This document shows, piece by piece, positions 23,280-32,066 of a stretch of 64,000 nucleotides of DNA. The translations under genes were made by a program, and so were the position numbers. The stretch spans positions 1 through 64,000 of the forward strand of contig JALCCG010000031.1 of NCBI GenBank assembly GCA_023212695.1, in the 5' to 3' direction. The notes beneath the pieces are model-generated. The model did no database searches, was not told where the DNA came from, and saw nothing but the letters and a program-made list of their open reading frames with translations. The DNA is from Sporisorium sorghi (Eukaryota; Basidiomycota; Ustilaginomycetes; Ustilaginales; Ustilaginaceae). The stretch's first letter is position 1. Every line of letters starts with the position of its first letter.

Positions 23280-25046
23280 TTGAACAGGTTTGGCAGGCTG
23301 AATACACTGCGGAATCAAATCTTCCTTGGATTTATGCTGGTGATGATCATTGTGCTGGCATTAGTCGGGGTTTTTGTATACGACCAGGTATCCGTACTGC
23401 TGCGCAACAGCGCCGAGAAGCATATTCAGCAGACGGCTGTGCAGGCAACAGGCAAGCTGGATGCGCTGCTCAAGCAGGTGGATACACTCACGGCGCAAAT
23501 TTCTACCAACGCAACGGTTCAGCGCTATCTGGCACAGGAAACTGCTGGCAAGCCGATCAGCTTCGGAGAACGGCAATCGCTCCAGCAGGAGGTCCGCAAA
23601 TATGAATCTTACGCTACAGGCATTCGTTCACTTGAATTATATACGACGGACTACCGGCGGCTGTTTCCGCTGGATGAAGGCAGTCTGACGAGCCGGGTCG
23701 GGGTCGATTGGATCTTGGCGGCCGATGCGGGAAAGGGGAGGCTGGTTTGGTTCGGACAGGATCCGAAGGACCCGGAGGTGGTGGTGGCTGTTCGGAGAAT
23801 CCGGCTGATTGACCATTCCTTTGCCCATGGCGGATACCTGCTTGTGAAGCTGGAGAAGGATTATTTTGCGCTTGCTGATTCCACTGGCGGCACGGCTGGC
23901 GATTCGCGTGAAACGATGGGGCTGTTTGATCAGGCGGGAAATGAAATATCATCGGATTTTGCGACAGCGGTTGACGCGAAGGATGTTCTGCATCGTGAAG
24001 GGGAGACGGTTGCCATTGGCAATGAGGACTTCATCGCCGTGCAGAAGCAGTCGGAGGCGACGGGGTGGAACCTGGTTATCCTGACGCCTGTGGATTATAC
24101 TACCGAAGGCATAGCGGTGCTGCGGACCGCGATTATCGTATCCGGGGGCGTCGGTGCGCTGCTGTTTCTATTCTTAAGCTTTATCCTGACCACCATGATC
24201 ATCCGGCCGATTCTGAATCTGATCAAAGCCATGCGCGGCGTAAGGCTGGGAACCCTTAAACCGATTCCGGTCACCTCGAAGACAATGGAGATCAATGAGC
24301 TTAACAATTCGTACAACCAGATGGTTGACTCGCTGAACGAATTAATCGAGGTTGTATACGAGAAGGAGATTATTCAGAGCCGAACGGAGCTTAAGGCTCT
24401 GCAAGCGCAGATCAATCCGCACTTTCTTTTCAATACTTTGGAAGCGTTTTACTGGGCCTTGGATGATCAGGGGGAAGAGGAACTGGCTCAAATCGTGGTC
24501 GCGATGTCTGGATTGTTCCGTTATGTTATCAACAGAAAAGACGAGGATGAATGGGTGTCGATCCGGGATGAGCTTGACCATGCGGAGCGTTATTTGATGA
24601 TTATGAAAATGCGGATGCTGGACAGGCTGTCCTGGAGAATTGAGGCAGATGAAGCGAGCCGTCATGTGCCGATTCCAAAGCTGCTGATTCAGCCAATCGT
24701 GGAGAATGCGATTCTGCACGGGGTGGAGCAGAGGCTGGGTCCAGGCACCGTAATCGTGCGTGCACAAGCTGCTGATCATCCGGGATACACGGTCATCTCA
24801 ATTACCGATGACGGTCCCGGCATGGACGAGGAAACGGTAGCCACTCTTTATTCATCGATGGAAAAAGGTTATGCGGCATCCTCTAAAAACAGCGGGGTCG
24901 GCCTTGCCAATGTAGAGCAGCGAATCCGGCTGTACTACGCTTCCGAGCAAGCCGGTCTGCACATTGACAGCGTGGTTGGTCAGGGAACCACCATCTCATT
25001 TGAAATACCGAATGATTTTCCGGCCATAAAGGGGGAGGGGGAATAG
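23280..25046 (+). CDS. YesM-type sensor histidine kinase
   Basis: The 588-residue kinase starts at TTG 23280, nine bases after AAAGGGAG. One membrane helix (about 13-35) and a second (about 280-305) enclose a Cache-like extracellular sensor of about 240 residues. A HAMP linker follows, then the His_kinase block QAQINPHFLFNTLEAFYWAL with phospho-acceptor His381, and an ATPase domain (IVENAILHGVEQRLG, DDGPGMDEETV, GVGLANVEQRI). It probably senses an extracellular sugar or a loaded binding protein, and signals to the regulator two bases downstream. Confidence 0.92.
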   Translation: MNRFGRLNTLRNQIFLGFMLVMIIVLALVGVFVYDQVSVLLRNSAEKHIQQTAVQATGKLDALLKQVDTLTAQISTNATVQRYLAQETAGKPISFGERQSLQQEVRKYESYATGIRSLELYTTDYRRLFPLDEGSLTSRVGVDWILAADAGKGRLVWFGQDPKDPEVVVAVRRIRLIDHSFAHGGYLLVKLEKDYFALADSTGGTAGDSRETMGLFDQAGNEISSDFATAVDAKDVLHREGETVAIGNEDFIAVQKQSEATGWNLVILTPVDYTTEGIAVLRTAIIVSGGVGALLFLFLSFILTTMIIRPILNLIKAMRGVRLGTLKPIPVTSKTMEINELNNSYNQMVDSLNELIEVVYEKEIIQSRTELKALQAQINPHFLFNTLEAFYWALDDQGEEELAQIVVAMSGLFRYVINRKDEDEWVSIRDELDHAERYLMIMKMRMLDRLSWRIEADEASRHVPIPKLLIQPIVENAILHGVEQRLGPGTVIVRAQAADHPGYTVISITDDGPGMDEETVATLYSSMEKGYAASSKNSGVGLANVEQRIRLYYASEQAGLHIDSVVGQGTTISFEIPNDFPAIKGEGE

Positions 25047-25047
25047 C

Positions 25048-25833
25048 ATGAAAACGATACTGATCGTTGATGATGAACCGAGAACGAGAGAAGGCGTAAG
25101 GAAGACGCTGGAGGCTTGGTCATCCGGCCGCTGCCGGATAACAACGGCTGCAAGCGGTGTAGAGGCGCTCCAGTGGCTGCAGGAGCAAGTGGCTCACCTG
25201 GTGGTGACCGATATCCGCATGCCTGAGATTGGAGGACTTGAGCTTATTGAAAGATTGCATGAATTAGAGCATCCCCCGGTCATCATCGTGATATCCGGCT
25301 ATTCGGAATTTGATTATGCCCGTAAAGCACTGCAGTACGGCGTGGTGGATTATCTTCTGAAGCCGCTGGATAAACGAAAACTGGTAGCCGCAGTAGAGTC
25401 AGCGCTCGAGCGCGGGGATAAACTAGAACGGATTGAGCGAATGGAGAAACTGGTGGATCCGAAACTGCTGGAGGCAGCACAGCAGGATAAGGGATACAGC
25501 ATCCAGGTGCAGGAAGCACTGAAGTATGTAGACCTGCATCTCCAGGATTCGGTATCGCTGAAGGAAGTGGCCGAGGTGCTGCACCTGAACTCCAGCTATT
25601 TCAGCGTGTTATTTAAAGAGCAGACAGGGCTCACCTTCAGTGAATATATGACGCGCCGCAGAGTGCAGAGGGCCAAGGAGCTGCTGGCCGGCACAGCGCT
25701 GCCTGTCTCAGAGATTGCGGAGAAGGTGGGTTACCAGACGTCAAAATATTTTGTGAAAGTGTTCCGCGACCTTGAAGAAGTAAGCCCGAGCCAATATCGC
25801 CAGAGCGTATCGGACAGCGGAGAAGAAATCTAA
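25048..25833 (+). CDS. YesN-type response regulator (receiver plus AraC HTH), short form
   Basis: The receiver domain (residues 1-120) has Asp55 in VVTDIRMPEIGG and the conserved Lys of LLKPLDKRKL. An AraC-type double helix-turn-helix follows at once (about 150-255: VSLKEVAEVLHLNSSYFS and LPVSEIAEKVGYQTSKYF). At 261 residues it lacks the long middle region that most YesN proteins carry, including the second one in this window. It likely activates the binding-protein gene 115 bases downstream. Confidence 0.92.
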   Translation: MKTILIVDDEPRTREGVRKTLEAWSSGRCRITTAASGVEALQWLQEQVAHLVVTDIRMPEIGGLELIERLHELEHPPVIIVISGYSEFDYARKALQYGVVDYLLKPLDKRKLVAAVESALERGDKLERIERMEKLVDPKLLEAAQQDKGYSIQVQEALKYVDLHLQDSVSLKEVAEVLHLNSSYFSVLFKEQTGLTFSEYMTRRRVQRAKELLAGTALPVSEIAEKVGYQTSKYFVKVFRDLEEVSPSQYRQSVSDSGEEI

Positions 25834-25898
25834 TAATAGTGGAATTAGTCCCAATCGTTATGACCTTATAGAATCATCCCCTCACTGATACAATTTGA

Positions 25899-25912
25899 TT
25901 AAAGCGGTTTCA
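25899..25912 (+). promoter_or_regulatory. Candidate catabolite-responsive element (cre)
   Basis: TTAAAGCGGTTTCA differs at one position from the CcpA consensus TGWAANCGNTNWCA. It lies 37 bases before the binding-protein start codon, where CcpA binding would block or modulate transcription. Confidence 0.5.
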
Positions 25913-25948
25913 TTACGCGAACAGCATACTAGAAAAGGGGTTGTAAAC

Positions 25949-27268
25949 GTGTTCAACAAAAAATGGACGGTTCTGCTTCTGACATTGTGTCTCGCTCTGG
26001 TAGCGGCTGGTTGTGGATCTAACAACAGCAGCACAGGAGATTCCGGCAACGGTGGCAGCGAAGGCGATAAAGTTACGGTGAACTTCATGCACTTGTGGCC
26101 AGCTGGCGTATCCGCCGGACAGAACAAAATTGTGAATCAGATTATCGAAGAATATCAGAAGGAAAACCCTAACGTTACGATCAAACAGGAAGTACTGGAT
26201 AATGAGCAGTATAAAAACAAATTGAAAGTGCTGTCTGCTTCGAATGAGCTTCCGGACGTTGGAGTAACCTGGGCAGCCGGATTCCTGAAACCTTATGTCG
26301 AAGGCAATCTGTTTGCTCCTGTAGACGATTTGCTTGAGGGTCAGCTGAATGGCAAGTTTGTAGCCGGTACCACCGAAGCTTATGCCATTGACAGCAAAAC
26401 GTATGCGCTTCCACTAGAATTCAATATCGCTCCCGTATATTACAATAAAGCGATTTTTGAACAGTTTAACCTGGAGGTTCCACAAACCTACGAGGAATTC
26501 AAGACAATCGTGAAAACGCTCTCGGATAACGGGATTGCCCCGATTGCACTCGGGAATAAGGATCGCTGGACCGGATCCCTGTGGTACATGTATCTGGCAG
26601 ACCGGATCGGCGGGCAAGAAGCACTTGCCAATGCGATTAGCGGTGCCGGTTCTTTCAAGGATGAATCGCTTGTAAAGGCGGCCGCCGAGGTTCAATCTTT
26701 GGTGGACAGCAACGCATTTGTCAAAGGATTCAACGGCTTGTCCAACGAGGAAGCCAAATCCGAATTCCTGAACAACAAAGCAGCGATGTATATGATGGGC
26801 ACTTGGGAACTGCCGAACTTTACAACAAATGAGGAGATCCCGAAAGAGTTCCGCGACAGTGTCGGATTCTTCAAGTTCCCGACGGTTGAAGGCGGAAAAG
26901 GCGATATCAACAGCTGGGTAGGTGGACCGGGCGTAGGTTTGTTCATCGGCGAAAACTCCAAGGTGAAAGAGGAGTCCAAGAAGTTTGTTGAGTATTTCGT
27001 AACCAAATGGGGCGAACAATCGGTTACAGGAGCAGGCGTCATTCCAGCAACCAAAGTCGATACATCCACCCTGGAGCTTCCACAGCTGTACATTGATCTG
27101 TTTGATGAAATGAACCAGGCCAGCAGCATCACGCTGTTCGCAGACGTTCAAATGGAGGCCAATGCCGCTGAAACGCATCTGAACATGATCCAGGCACTCT
27201 TCGGTAAAGCCGTAACGCCGGAGAAATTCTCCGAAGAGCATGATGCAGTGATTACCAAAGGCAAATAA
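25949..27268 (+). CDS. Sugar ABC transporter substrate-binding lipoprotein
   Basis: GTG 25949 follows AAAAGGGG at eight bases. The 439-residue protein has a lipoprotein signal with lipobox LVAAGC (Cys22), a Ser/Gly linker, and a family 1 solute-binding fold (LHLWPAGVSAGQNKIVNQII, AYAIDSKTYALPLEFNIAPV, KAAMYMMGTWELPNF). It delivers an oligosaccharide to the two permeases downstream. The operon has no ATPase, so a shared MsmX/MsiK-like ATPase elsewhere must power it. Confidence 0.92.
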   Translation: MFNKKWTVLLLTLCLALVAAGCGSNNSSTGDSGNGGSEGDKVTVNFMHLWPAGVSAGQNKIVNQIIEEYQKENPNVTIKQEVLDNEQYKNKLKVLSASNELPDVGVTWAAGFLKPYVEGNLFAPVDDLLEGQLNGKFVAGTTEAYAIDSKTYALPLEFNIAPVYYNKAIFEQFNLEVPQTYEEFKTIVKTLSDNGIAPIALGNKDRWTGSLWYMYLADRIGGQEALANAISGAGSFKDESLVKAAAEVQSLVDSNAFVKGFNGLSNEEAKSEFLNNKAAMYMMGTWELPNFTTNEEIPKEFRDSVGFFKFPTVEGGKGDINSWVGGPGVGLFIGENSKVKEESKKFVEYFVTKWGEQSVTGAGVIPATKVDTSTLELPQLYIDLFDEMNQASSITLFADVQMEANAAETHLNMIQALFGKAVTPEKFSEEHDAVITKGK

Positions 27269-27295
27269 GACTCAGACAACCAAGAAACAGGACCT

Positions 27296-27324
27296 GATTA
27301 TCCGGCAGCTATTGCCGGATAATC
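27296..27324 (+). other. Intercistronic hairpin between binding protein and permease genes
   Basis: GATTATCCGGCA (27296-27307) and TGCCGGATAATC (27313-27324) form a perfect 12-bp stem with a five-base loop, followed by a short T-rich stretch. It may be a partial terminator or an RNA-stabilising hairpin that raises binding-protein expression over that of the permeases. Confidence 0.8.
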
Positions 27325-27361
27325 TTTCCTCAAGACGATAAGAAGAAAGGAGTCGGACACT

Positions 27362-28243
27362 TTGGATAAAGTGATGTCCAACAAAAAAATCATCGCGCTG
27401 TATGTACTGCCTGCTCTGCTTGTCATTATGGCCGTTGTCTACATTCCCATCATCCTGACCGCTTATTACGGACTGAACGAATGGAACGGAATCGGCGCGA
27501 TGACCTTTATCGGACTCGATAACTACCAGGCTCTGCTTACGGACGGGAAATTTTGGGACAGCGCATGGCACTCCTTGCTGTTAGCCGTATTCTCGGCTGC
27601 CAGCCTTATTATCTATCTGGCTGTAGCGATGGTGCTGGCCTCGAAGATCAAAGGCGCCAACCTGTTCCGTAAAATCTATCTGATCCCGATGCTGTTGTCA
27701 TCGGTTGCAATTGCCCAGCTGTGGCTTCGCATCTATCATCCGACCAACGGGATTGTGAACAGCTTCCTGGAATCCATCGGGATATCGAATCCGCCGGCAT
27801 GGCTTGCCGAGCCGTCACTCGTATTGTTTGCATTGTTTATTCCGATTCTGTGGCAGTATGCGGGTTTCTATATTCTGATCTATTATGCGGCATTAAAGAA
27901 TATTCCGGCTTCGCTTGTGGAGGCAGCAAAAATCGATGGAGCAACCTCCATGCAGATCGCGTTCAGAATCAAACTTCCGCTCATCATGGAAGTGATCAAG
28001 GTTACGATCGTGCTTGCGGTGGTAGGTTCCCTGAAGTACTTTGATCTGATCTTTGTCATGACAGACGGGGGGCCTAACGGCTCGAGTGAAGTGATGGCGT
28101 CCTATATGTATCACACGGCTTTCCGCGCTTATGATTTCGGTTACGGCAGCGCCATCGGGTTCTTCCTGCTTGTCATCTGCCTGATCGTAACGTGGGTCAT
28201 TCGTAAATTAACGGCATCAAAAGAAACGATCCAATATTCATAA
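27362..28243 (+). CDS. Sugar ABC transporter permease (MalF/UgpA type)
   Basis: TTG 27362 follows AAAGGAG at eight bases; ATG at 27374 is an alternative. The 293-residue protein has six membrane helices and the EAA loop (EAAKIDGATSMQIAFRI) that contacts the ATPase. The GGPNGSSEVM segment is typical of the MalF/UgpA half. It pairs with the next gene. Confidence 0.92.
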   Translation: MDKVMSNKKIIALYVLPALLVIMAVVYIPIILTAYYGLNEWNGIGAMTFIGLDNYQALLTDGKFWDSAWHSLLLAVFSAASLIIYLAVAMVLASKIKGANLFRKIYLIPMLLSSVAIAQLWLRIYHPTNGIVNSFLESIGISNPPAWLAEPSLVLFALFIPILWQYAGFYILIYYAALKNIPASLVEAAKIDGATSMQIAFRIKLPLIMEVIKVTIVLAVVGSLKYFDLIFVMTDGGPNGSSEVMASYMYHTAFRAYDFGYGSAIGFFLLVICLIVTWVIRKLTASKETIQYS

Positions 28244-28256
28244 GGAGGGATGCTTC

Positions 28257-29141
28257 ATGATATCCGGAGCCACAGGACAGCTCCAGGAAGGGCGTGCCCG
28301 ATCCGGAAATGGAGCGGGACGCAAGCTTGGCTACATGCTGCTGTATGTCGTGCTGATCGGTGTAGCCGTATTTCAGCTGTTTCCGCTCGTATGGCTGCTG
28401 CTGTTCTCATTAAAAAACAACCAGGAAGTATTCGATCTGCCTCCTCTGTCCCTCCCGATGAATCCGCGTTGGGAGAATTACGAGAAGGTATGGAGCGCAG
28501 GAAATATAAGCGTATATTTCCTGAACAGCGTTTGGATTACCGTTGCAGCGACGGCGCTCACGGTCATCCTGGGAAGCCTCGTTACGTTTGCCATTACAAG
28601 AATGAAGTGGAAGGGCAGTTCCTTTGTCCTCGGATTGTTTATGGTTGCGATGATGATACCGGTGCATTCCACCTTGATCCCGCTGTTCAGCATTTTTAAC
28701 AAAGTGGGATTGACGGACCATCCGATATCTTTGATATTGTCCTACGTGGCTTTCAACATGCCGATTACGATTATGATTCTGCTGGGGTTCTATTATACGC
28801 TGCCGAAGGAAGTGGAAGAGGCGGCGGTGATGGACGGCTGCTCGGTTCATCGGGTCTTTTTCCGGATTGTTCTTCCGATGACGGGCTCGGTTCTGGCAAC
28901 GACAGCCATCATCAATATGATATACAACTGGAATGAATTCATATTTGTAAACACCTTCATTAGCTCGGACATGTTTAAGACGCTGACGGTGGGCGTTCAG
29001 AACTTTATCGGACAGTACACCACCGATTGGGGCGCCATTGGCGCAACCTTGATGATCAGTATCTTGCCAATCCTGCTGATGTTCCTCTTCCTCAGTGATC
29101 GAATCGTGGAAGGCATCGCCGCAGGTTCGGTTAAAGGTTAA
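28257..29141 (+). CDS. Sugar ABC transporter permease (MalG/UgpE type)
   Basis: ATG 28257 follows AAGGAGGGATGCTTC. The 294-residue protein has six membrane helices, the EAA loop EEAAVMDGCSVHRVFFRI, and ends IAAGSVKG, the usual end of MalG-type permeases. It forms the channel with the upstream permease. It is the last gene of the operon. Confidence 0.92.
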   Translation: MISGATGQLQEGRARSGNGAGRKLGYMLLYVVLIGVAVFQLFPLVWLLLFSLKNNQEVFDLPPLSLPMNPRWENYEKVWSAGNISVYFLNSVWITVAATALTVILGSLVTFAITRMKWKGSSFVLGLFMVAMMIPVHSTLIPLFSIFNKVGLTDHPISLILSYVAFNMPITIMILLGFYYTLPKEVEEAAVMDGCSVHRVFFRIVLPMTGSVLATTAIINMIYNWNEFIFVNTFISSDMFKTLTVGVQNFIGQYTTDWGAIGATLMISILPILLMFLFLSDRIVEGIAAGSVKG

Positions 29142-29182
29142 AGTTGGGATAGGATAGGGTTTCATAACATGCAGATAGAGAA

Positions 29183-29232
29183 AATAACAACGAGCCGCTC
29201 CAAGAATTTTCTTGATGCGGCTCGTTGTTATT
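29183..29232. terminator. Bidirectional terminator between transporter operon and feoB
   Basis: AATAACAACGAGCCGC (29183-29198) and GCGGCTCGTTGTTATT (29217-29232) form a perfect 16-bp stem between two convergent units. Confidence 0.9.
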
Positions 29233-29254
29233 ATTGTACATGCTATTGTTATAT

Positions 29255-30640
29255 TTAAACCCAGCCCAGCGCCCGGACCACCTGCGCAACAATGAACGTG
29301 ACACCGATCGCGATTGCGGTCGGGATGGCGAAGGACAGGAACGTCCACTTGGCGCTTTTGGTTTCCTTCCAGATGTTGACGAGCGTGGTTCCGCACGGAT
29401 AGTGAAGCAGTGAGAACAGCATCATGTTAAGAGCGGTCAGCCAGGTCCAGCCTTGATCCAGAAAGATCTGCTTAAGGGCAAACATATCGGTAACCTCAGT
29501 GAGAGAACCTGTAGCCAAATACCCCATGAGCAGGATCGGCAGCACGATCTCATTCGCAGGAAGTCCGATAATAAAGGCCATAAGAATGAAGCCGTCGAGT
29601 CCGAGTGCTTGGGCAAACGGATCAAGAAAATGAACAAAATGAAGCAAAATGCTGGAATCGCCAATATGAATATTGGCGAGAATCCAGGTCAGCACACCTG
29701 CGGGTGCCGCTACGATAATGGCTCTGCGCAGGACATAGATGGTTTTATCCAGGGTAGACCGCAGAATGGTATTCAGAATTTTAGGTTTCCGGTATGGAGG
29801 CAGCTCCAGCGTGTAATGGGAAGGAACGCCTTTCAAAGCGGTTTTGGATAACCCCCATGATACCGAGAGTGTGACAACGACACCGATCAGCACCATGCCC
29901 ATGACAACGGAAGCGGTCACGAGTGTCTGGGCTCCACCTGAAAAGCCTGCAGCCATGAACAGGGAGGCCAGCAAGATCAGCGTCGGCCAGCGTCCATTGC
30001 AGGGCACGAAGTTATTTGTCAGGATGGCGAGCATCCGCTCCCGCGGCGATTCAATGATCCGGGTGGACATGATGGCTGCAGCATTACAGCCGAATCCCAT
30101 CGCCATGGTAAGGGACTGCTTGCCGTGTGCTCCCGTTTTTTTGAACAGACGGTCCAGGTTAAACGCAACCCGTGGCAAATAGCCATAATTCTCGAGCAGA
30201 GCGAAAGCCGGGAAGAAGATGGCCATCGGAGGCAGCATCACGCTGATGACCCAGGCGGTACCCCGGAACAATCCAAGGATCAGGATCCCATGGAGCCAAT
30301 CCGGAGCATGAAGCGCTTGAAAGGCCAAGGTCAGGTATCCTTCAATCCAGCCGAAGAAACTCGCCAGCATGGAAGATGGCACGTTAGCCCCGGCTATCGT
30401 TAAGTAAAAAATAATGCCAAGCATGGCCAGCATAATCGGGAATCCCCACAGCTTGGAGGTGAAGATGCGGTCCAGCCGCTCGGAACGGTACAGAAGCTCC
30501 CGGTTGGTCACGGTCACGGCGTCACTGCACAGCTCGCGCGATTTTTTGAACAACTCGCCTACGATGTCTTCTCGTACATCCTCTACCTGCTCAGCAGGAA
30601 TGGCCGCTGTTAGAGCTTCCAAGCGCTTGAGCTGCTCCAT
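29255..30640 (-). CDS. feoB: FeoB membrane part (ferrous iron channel), separate gene
   Basis: The 461-residue protein holds only the membrane half of FeoB. A short cytoplasmic segment (residues 1-60) is followed by about eight membrane helices with two Gate domains and the FeoB_C part: GLFRGTAWVISVMLPPMAIF, MGFGCNAAAIMSTRII with its conserved Cys, FVPCNGRWPTLILLA, GLPANEIVLPILLMGYL and HYPCGTTLVNIWKETKS. AAAGGAGG lies eight bases before its ATG, so it is independently translated. It overlaps the GTPase gene by 50 bases in another frame. It imports Fe2+ together with that GTPase. Confidence 0.9.
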   Translation of the reverse strand: MEQLKRLEALTAAIPAEQVEDVREDIVGELFKKSRELCSDAVTVTNRELLYRSERLDRIFTSKLWGFPIMLAMLGIIFYLTIAGANVPSSMLASFFGWIEGYLTLAFQALHAPDWLHGILILGLFRGTAWVISVMLPPMAIFFPAFALLENYGYLPRVAFNLDRLFKKTGAHGKQSLTMAMGFGCNAAAIMSTRIIESPRERMLAILTNNFVPCNGRWPTLILLASLFMAAGFSGGAQTLVTASVVMGMVLIGVVVTLSVSWGLSKTALKGVPSHYTLELPPYRKPKILNTILRSTLDKTIYVLRRAIIVAAPAGVLTWILANIHIGDSSILLHFVHFLDPFAQALGLDGFILMAFIIGLPANEIVLPILLMGYLATGSLTEVTDMFALKQIFLDQGWTWLTALNMMLFSLLHYPCGTTLVNIWKETKSAKWTFLSFAIPTAIAIGVTFIVAQVVRALGWV

Positions 30641-31337
30641 GTGTCATCCCTCCTTTATCCGAAACCGATAATCTGTGCTTGAGTGTTGCAATCAGCTTCT
30701 GATCTCCGTCAAGAAAGCGAATCGCAAGCCATCTGGAGGGATATTCATCCCCAAAGATGTCCCTTAATTCCGACTCGAGCCTGGAAATCTGAGACTCCAA
30801 TTGTTCGTTGTATTTCATCCGGTAGGGTGTCGTCCGAGTCTGTCCTGTACACATGAGAAGCAGCTGCTCGGACAAGGTGTCCAGTCCGTCATTGTTTCGG
30901 GCCGATATCGGAATGACAGGAACGCCGAGCTGATCCGTGAGCTTGCGGGCGTCAATTTTGATGCCTTTTTTCTTCGCTTCATCCATCAGGTTAAGGCATA
31001 CGATGACCCGATCGGTCATTTCCAGCACTTGAAGCGCTAAATTAAGACTTCTTTCCAGAGCGGTTGAATCCAGGACCAGCAGCGTAACGTCGGGTTTCTC
31101 GAAAATAATATAATCACGCGCCACTTCTTCGTCCGCAGAGTTGGAGAACAAGGAGTACGTTCCCGGCAGATCGATAAACCGGAAGCGGGTGTCCTTGTAT
31201 TCATAATTGCCGCTCGCCAGGCTGACCGTTTTGCCGGACCAGTTGCCGGTGTGCTGCTTTAGGCCGGTCAGGGCATTAAACAGCGTGCTTTTTCCCGTGT
31301 TCGGGTTTCCCGCCAGCGCAACGGTATAAGTTCTCAT
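30591..31337 (-). CDS. feoB: FeoB GTPase part, separate gene
   Basis: The 248-residue protein is the cytoplasmic G domain of FeoB: G1 GNPNTGKST (residues 10-18), G2 region HTGNWSGKTV, G3 DLPGTYSL, G4 NLMD, G5 SARNNDG, then a helical GDI-like part. It ends before any membrane helix with a short tail (ALGSSNSGHSC) read in the overlap with the membrane gene. Most bacteria encode both parts as one polypeptide of about 650-750 residues; here the sum is about the same. ATG overlaps the feoA stop. Confidence 0.9.
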   Translation of the reverse strand: MRTYTVALAGNPNTGKSTLFNALTGLKQHTGNWSGKTVSLASGNYEYKDTRFRFIDLPGTYSLFSNSADEEVARDYIIFEKPDVTLLVLDSTALERSLNLALQVLEMTDRVIVCLNLMDEAKKKGIKIDARKLTDQLGVPVIPISARNNDGLDTLSEQLLLMCTGQTRTTPYRMKYNEQLESQISRLESELRDIFGDEYPSRWLAIRFLDGDQKLIATLKHRLSVSDKGGMTHGAAQALGSSNSGHSC

Positions 31338-31585
31338 GATGACATCACCTTACCCCAGATTAACTGACTTTCTTCTTTTCTTAATGCAATGACGGTACCT
31401 GCTACTCTATAAGAGGTGGGATCACCGAGCGGACTGGCTTTCAGAACCTCAATCACGGAACCCGGAACAAATCCGAGGTCCAGAAGCCGCCGTTTATGCT
31501 CTCCACGGATATCCACCTTTTCAATCAGGAAGCGCTCTCCGAGCGTTGCCTGCTGCAAATGCTGAAGATGTTTTGTCTCATCCAT
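31334..31585 (-). CDS. feoA: FeoA ferrous iron transport accessory protein
   Basis: The 83-residue SH3-like protein starts at ATG 31585 after GGGAGAGG; longer forms reach into the promoter and are excluded. It has RRLLDLGFVPGSVIEVL and DPTSYRVAGTVIALRKEE, the core FeoA pattern. It binds FeoB and is needed for ferrous iron uptake. It is the first gene of feoA-feoB(G)-feoB(M). No FeoC gene is present. Confidence 0.92.
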   Translation of the reverse strand: MDETKHLQHLQQATLGERFLIEKVDIRGEHKRRLLDLGFVPGSVIEVLKASPLGDPTSYRVAGTVIALRKEESQLIWGKVMSS

Positions 31586-31594
31586 AAAGTTTAA

Positions 31595-31707
31595 CCTCTC
31601 CCTAATAAATTGGGCCGAGCATATATTGTTTCCTCGAAGCAACTTTATGCCTATAGTATGACCGAATGCGTGTATTGTCAACTGGATTTATCCAATTTAT
31701 TGAGAGG
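31595..31707. repeat. Imperfect inverted repeat flanking the feo promoter
   Basis: CCTCTCCCTAATAAATTGG (31595-31613) and CCAATTTATTGAGAGG (31692-31707) are reverse complements apart from a three-base insertion. The arms bracket the feoA promoter and the early leader. They may be operator half-sites for a looping regulator or a decayed mobile remnant. Confidence 0.5.
31653..31681 (-). promoter_or_regulatory. Sigma-A promoter of the feo operon
   Basis: Read on the minus strand, TTGACA (31681-31676) is followed after 17 bases by TACTAT (31658-31653), a near-perfect housekeeping promoter. No clear Fur box overlaps it. Confidence 0.75.
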
Positions 31708-32066
31708 TGGCTTGGACATTACGTTTTAACAGCCGGGAGGTCCTCATGGGTCAGTCGCAGGCTGAGGTGCCAGGGAGACCCGATATTTGGTTATGAATTG
31801 AAACAAGCGGTCAAGTACGGTAAAGTGGTGTTGAAAAAGAGAGCCGTCGCTGCAGGCTTTCGATTCGTGGATGTAACGGAGCTTAAGGTAAGGAAGATCA
31901 TCTGGGCTACCGGTTGTGTGGCAAGTATGATTGGCTCTATAGCGAAGGGGCTTAATAACGCAGGATTGCCCTTGGCAAAAGACACCGGGGCTCCGAGCTT
32001 TAGGCAGGAGTGTCGCGGGATGCCCGCGAAATTGTTAAGGTATCACGGAGAAGAGGGGATAAATTT
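31708..32066. other. Intergenic region between feo promoter and arsR, no supported gene
   Basis: About 360 bases without a convincing gene. One plus frame is open from 31666 but has no ribosome site and runs out of frame into arsR. A small GCGGG/CCCGC hairpin lies at 32018-32030. The arsR ribosome site AGAGGGGAT ends the region. Confidence 0.5.

Noticed and set aside
28410..29396. 328-codon minus frame opposite the MalG-type permease
   Set aside because: Shadow frame: rich in His, Arg and Gln, no ribosome site, and opposite a clear transporter gene.
30560..30650. Programmed ribosomal frameshift joining the two feoB parts
   Set aside because: No slippery heptamer or downstream pseudoknot was recognised, and an ideal ribosome site before the membrane gene explains its translation more simply.
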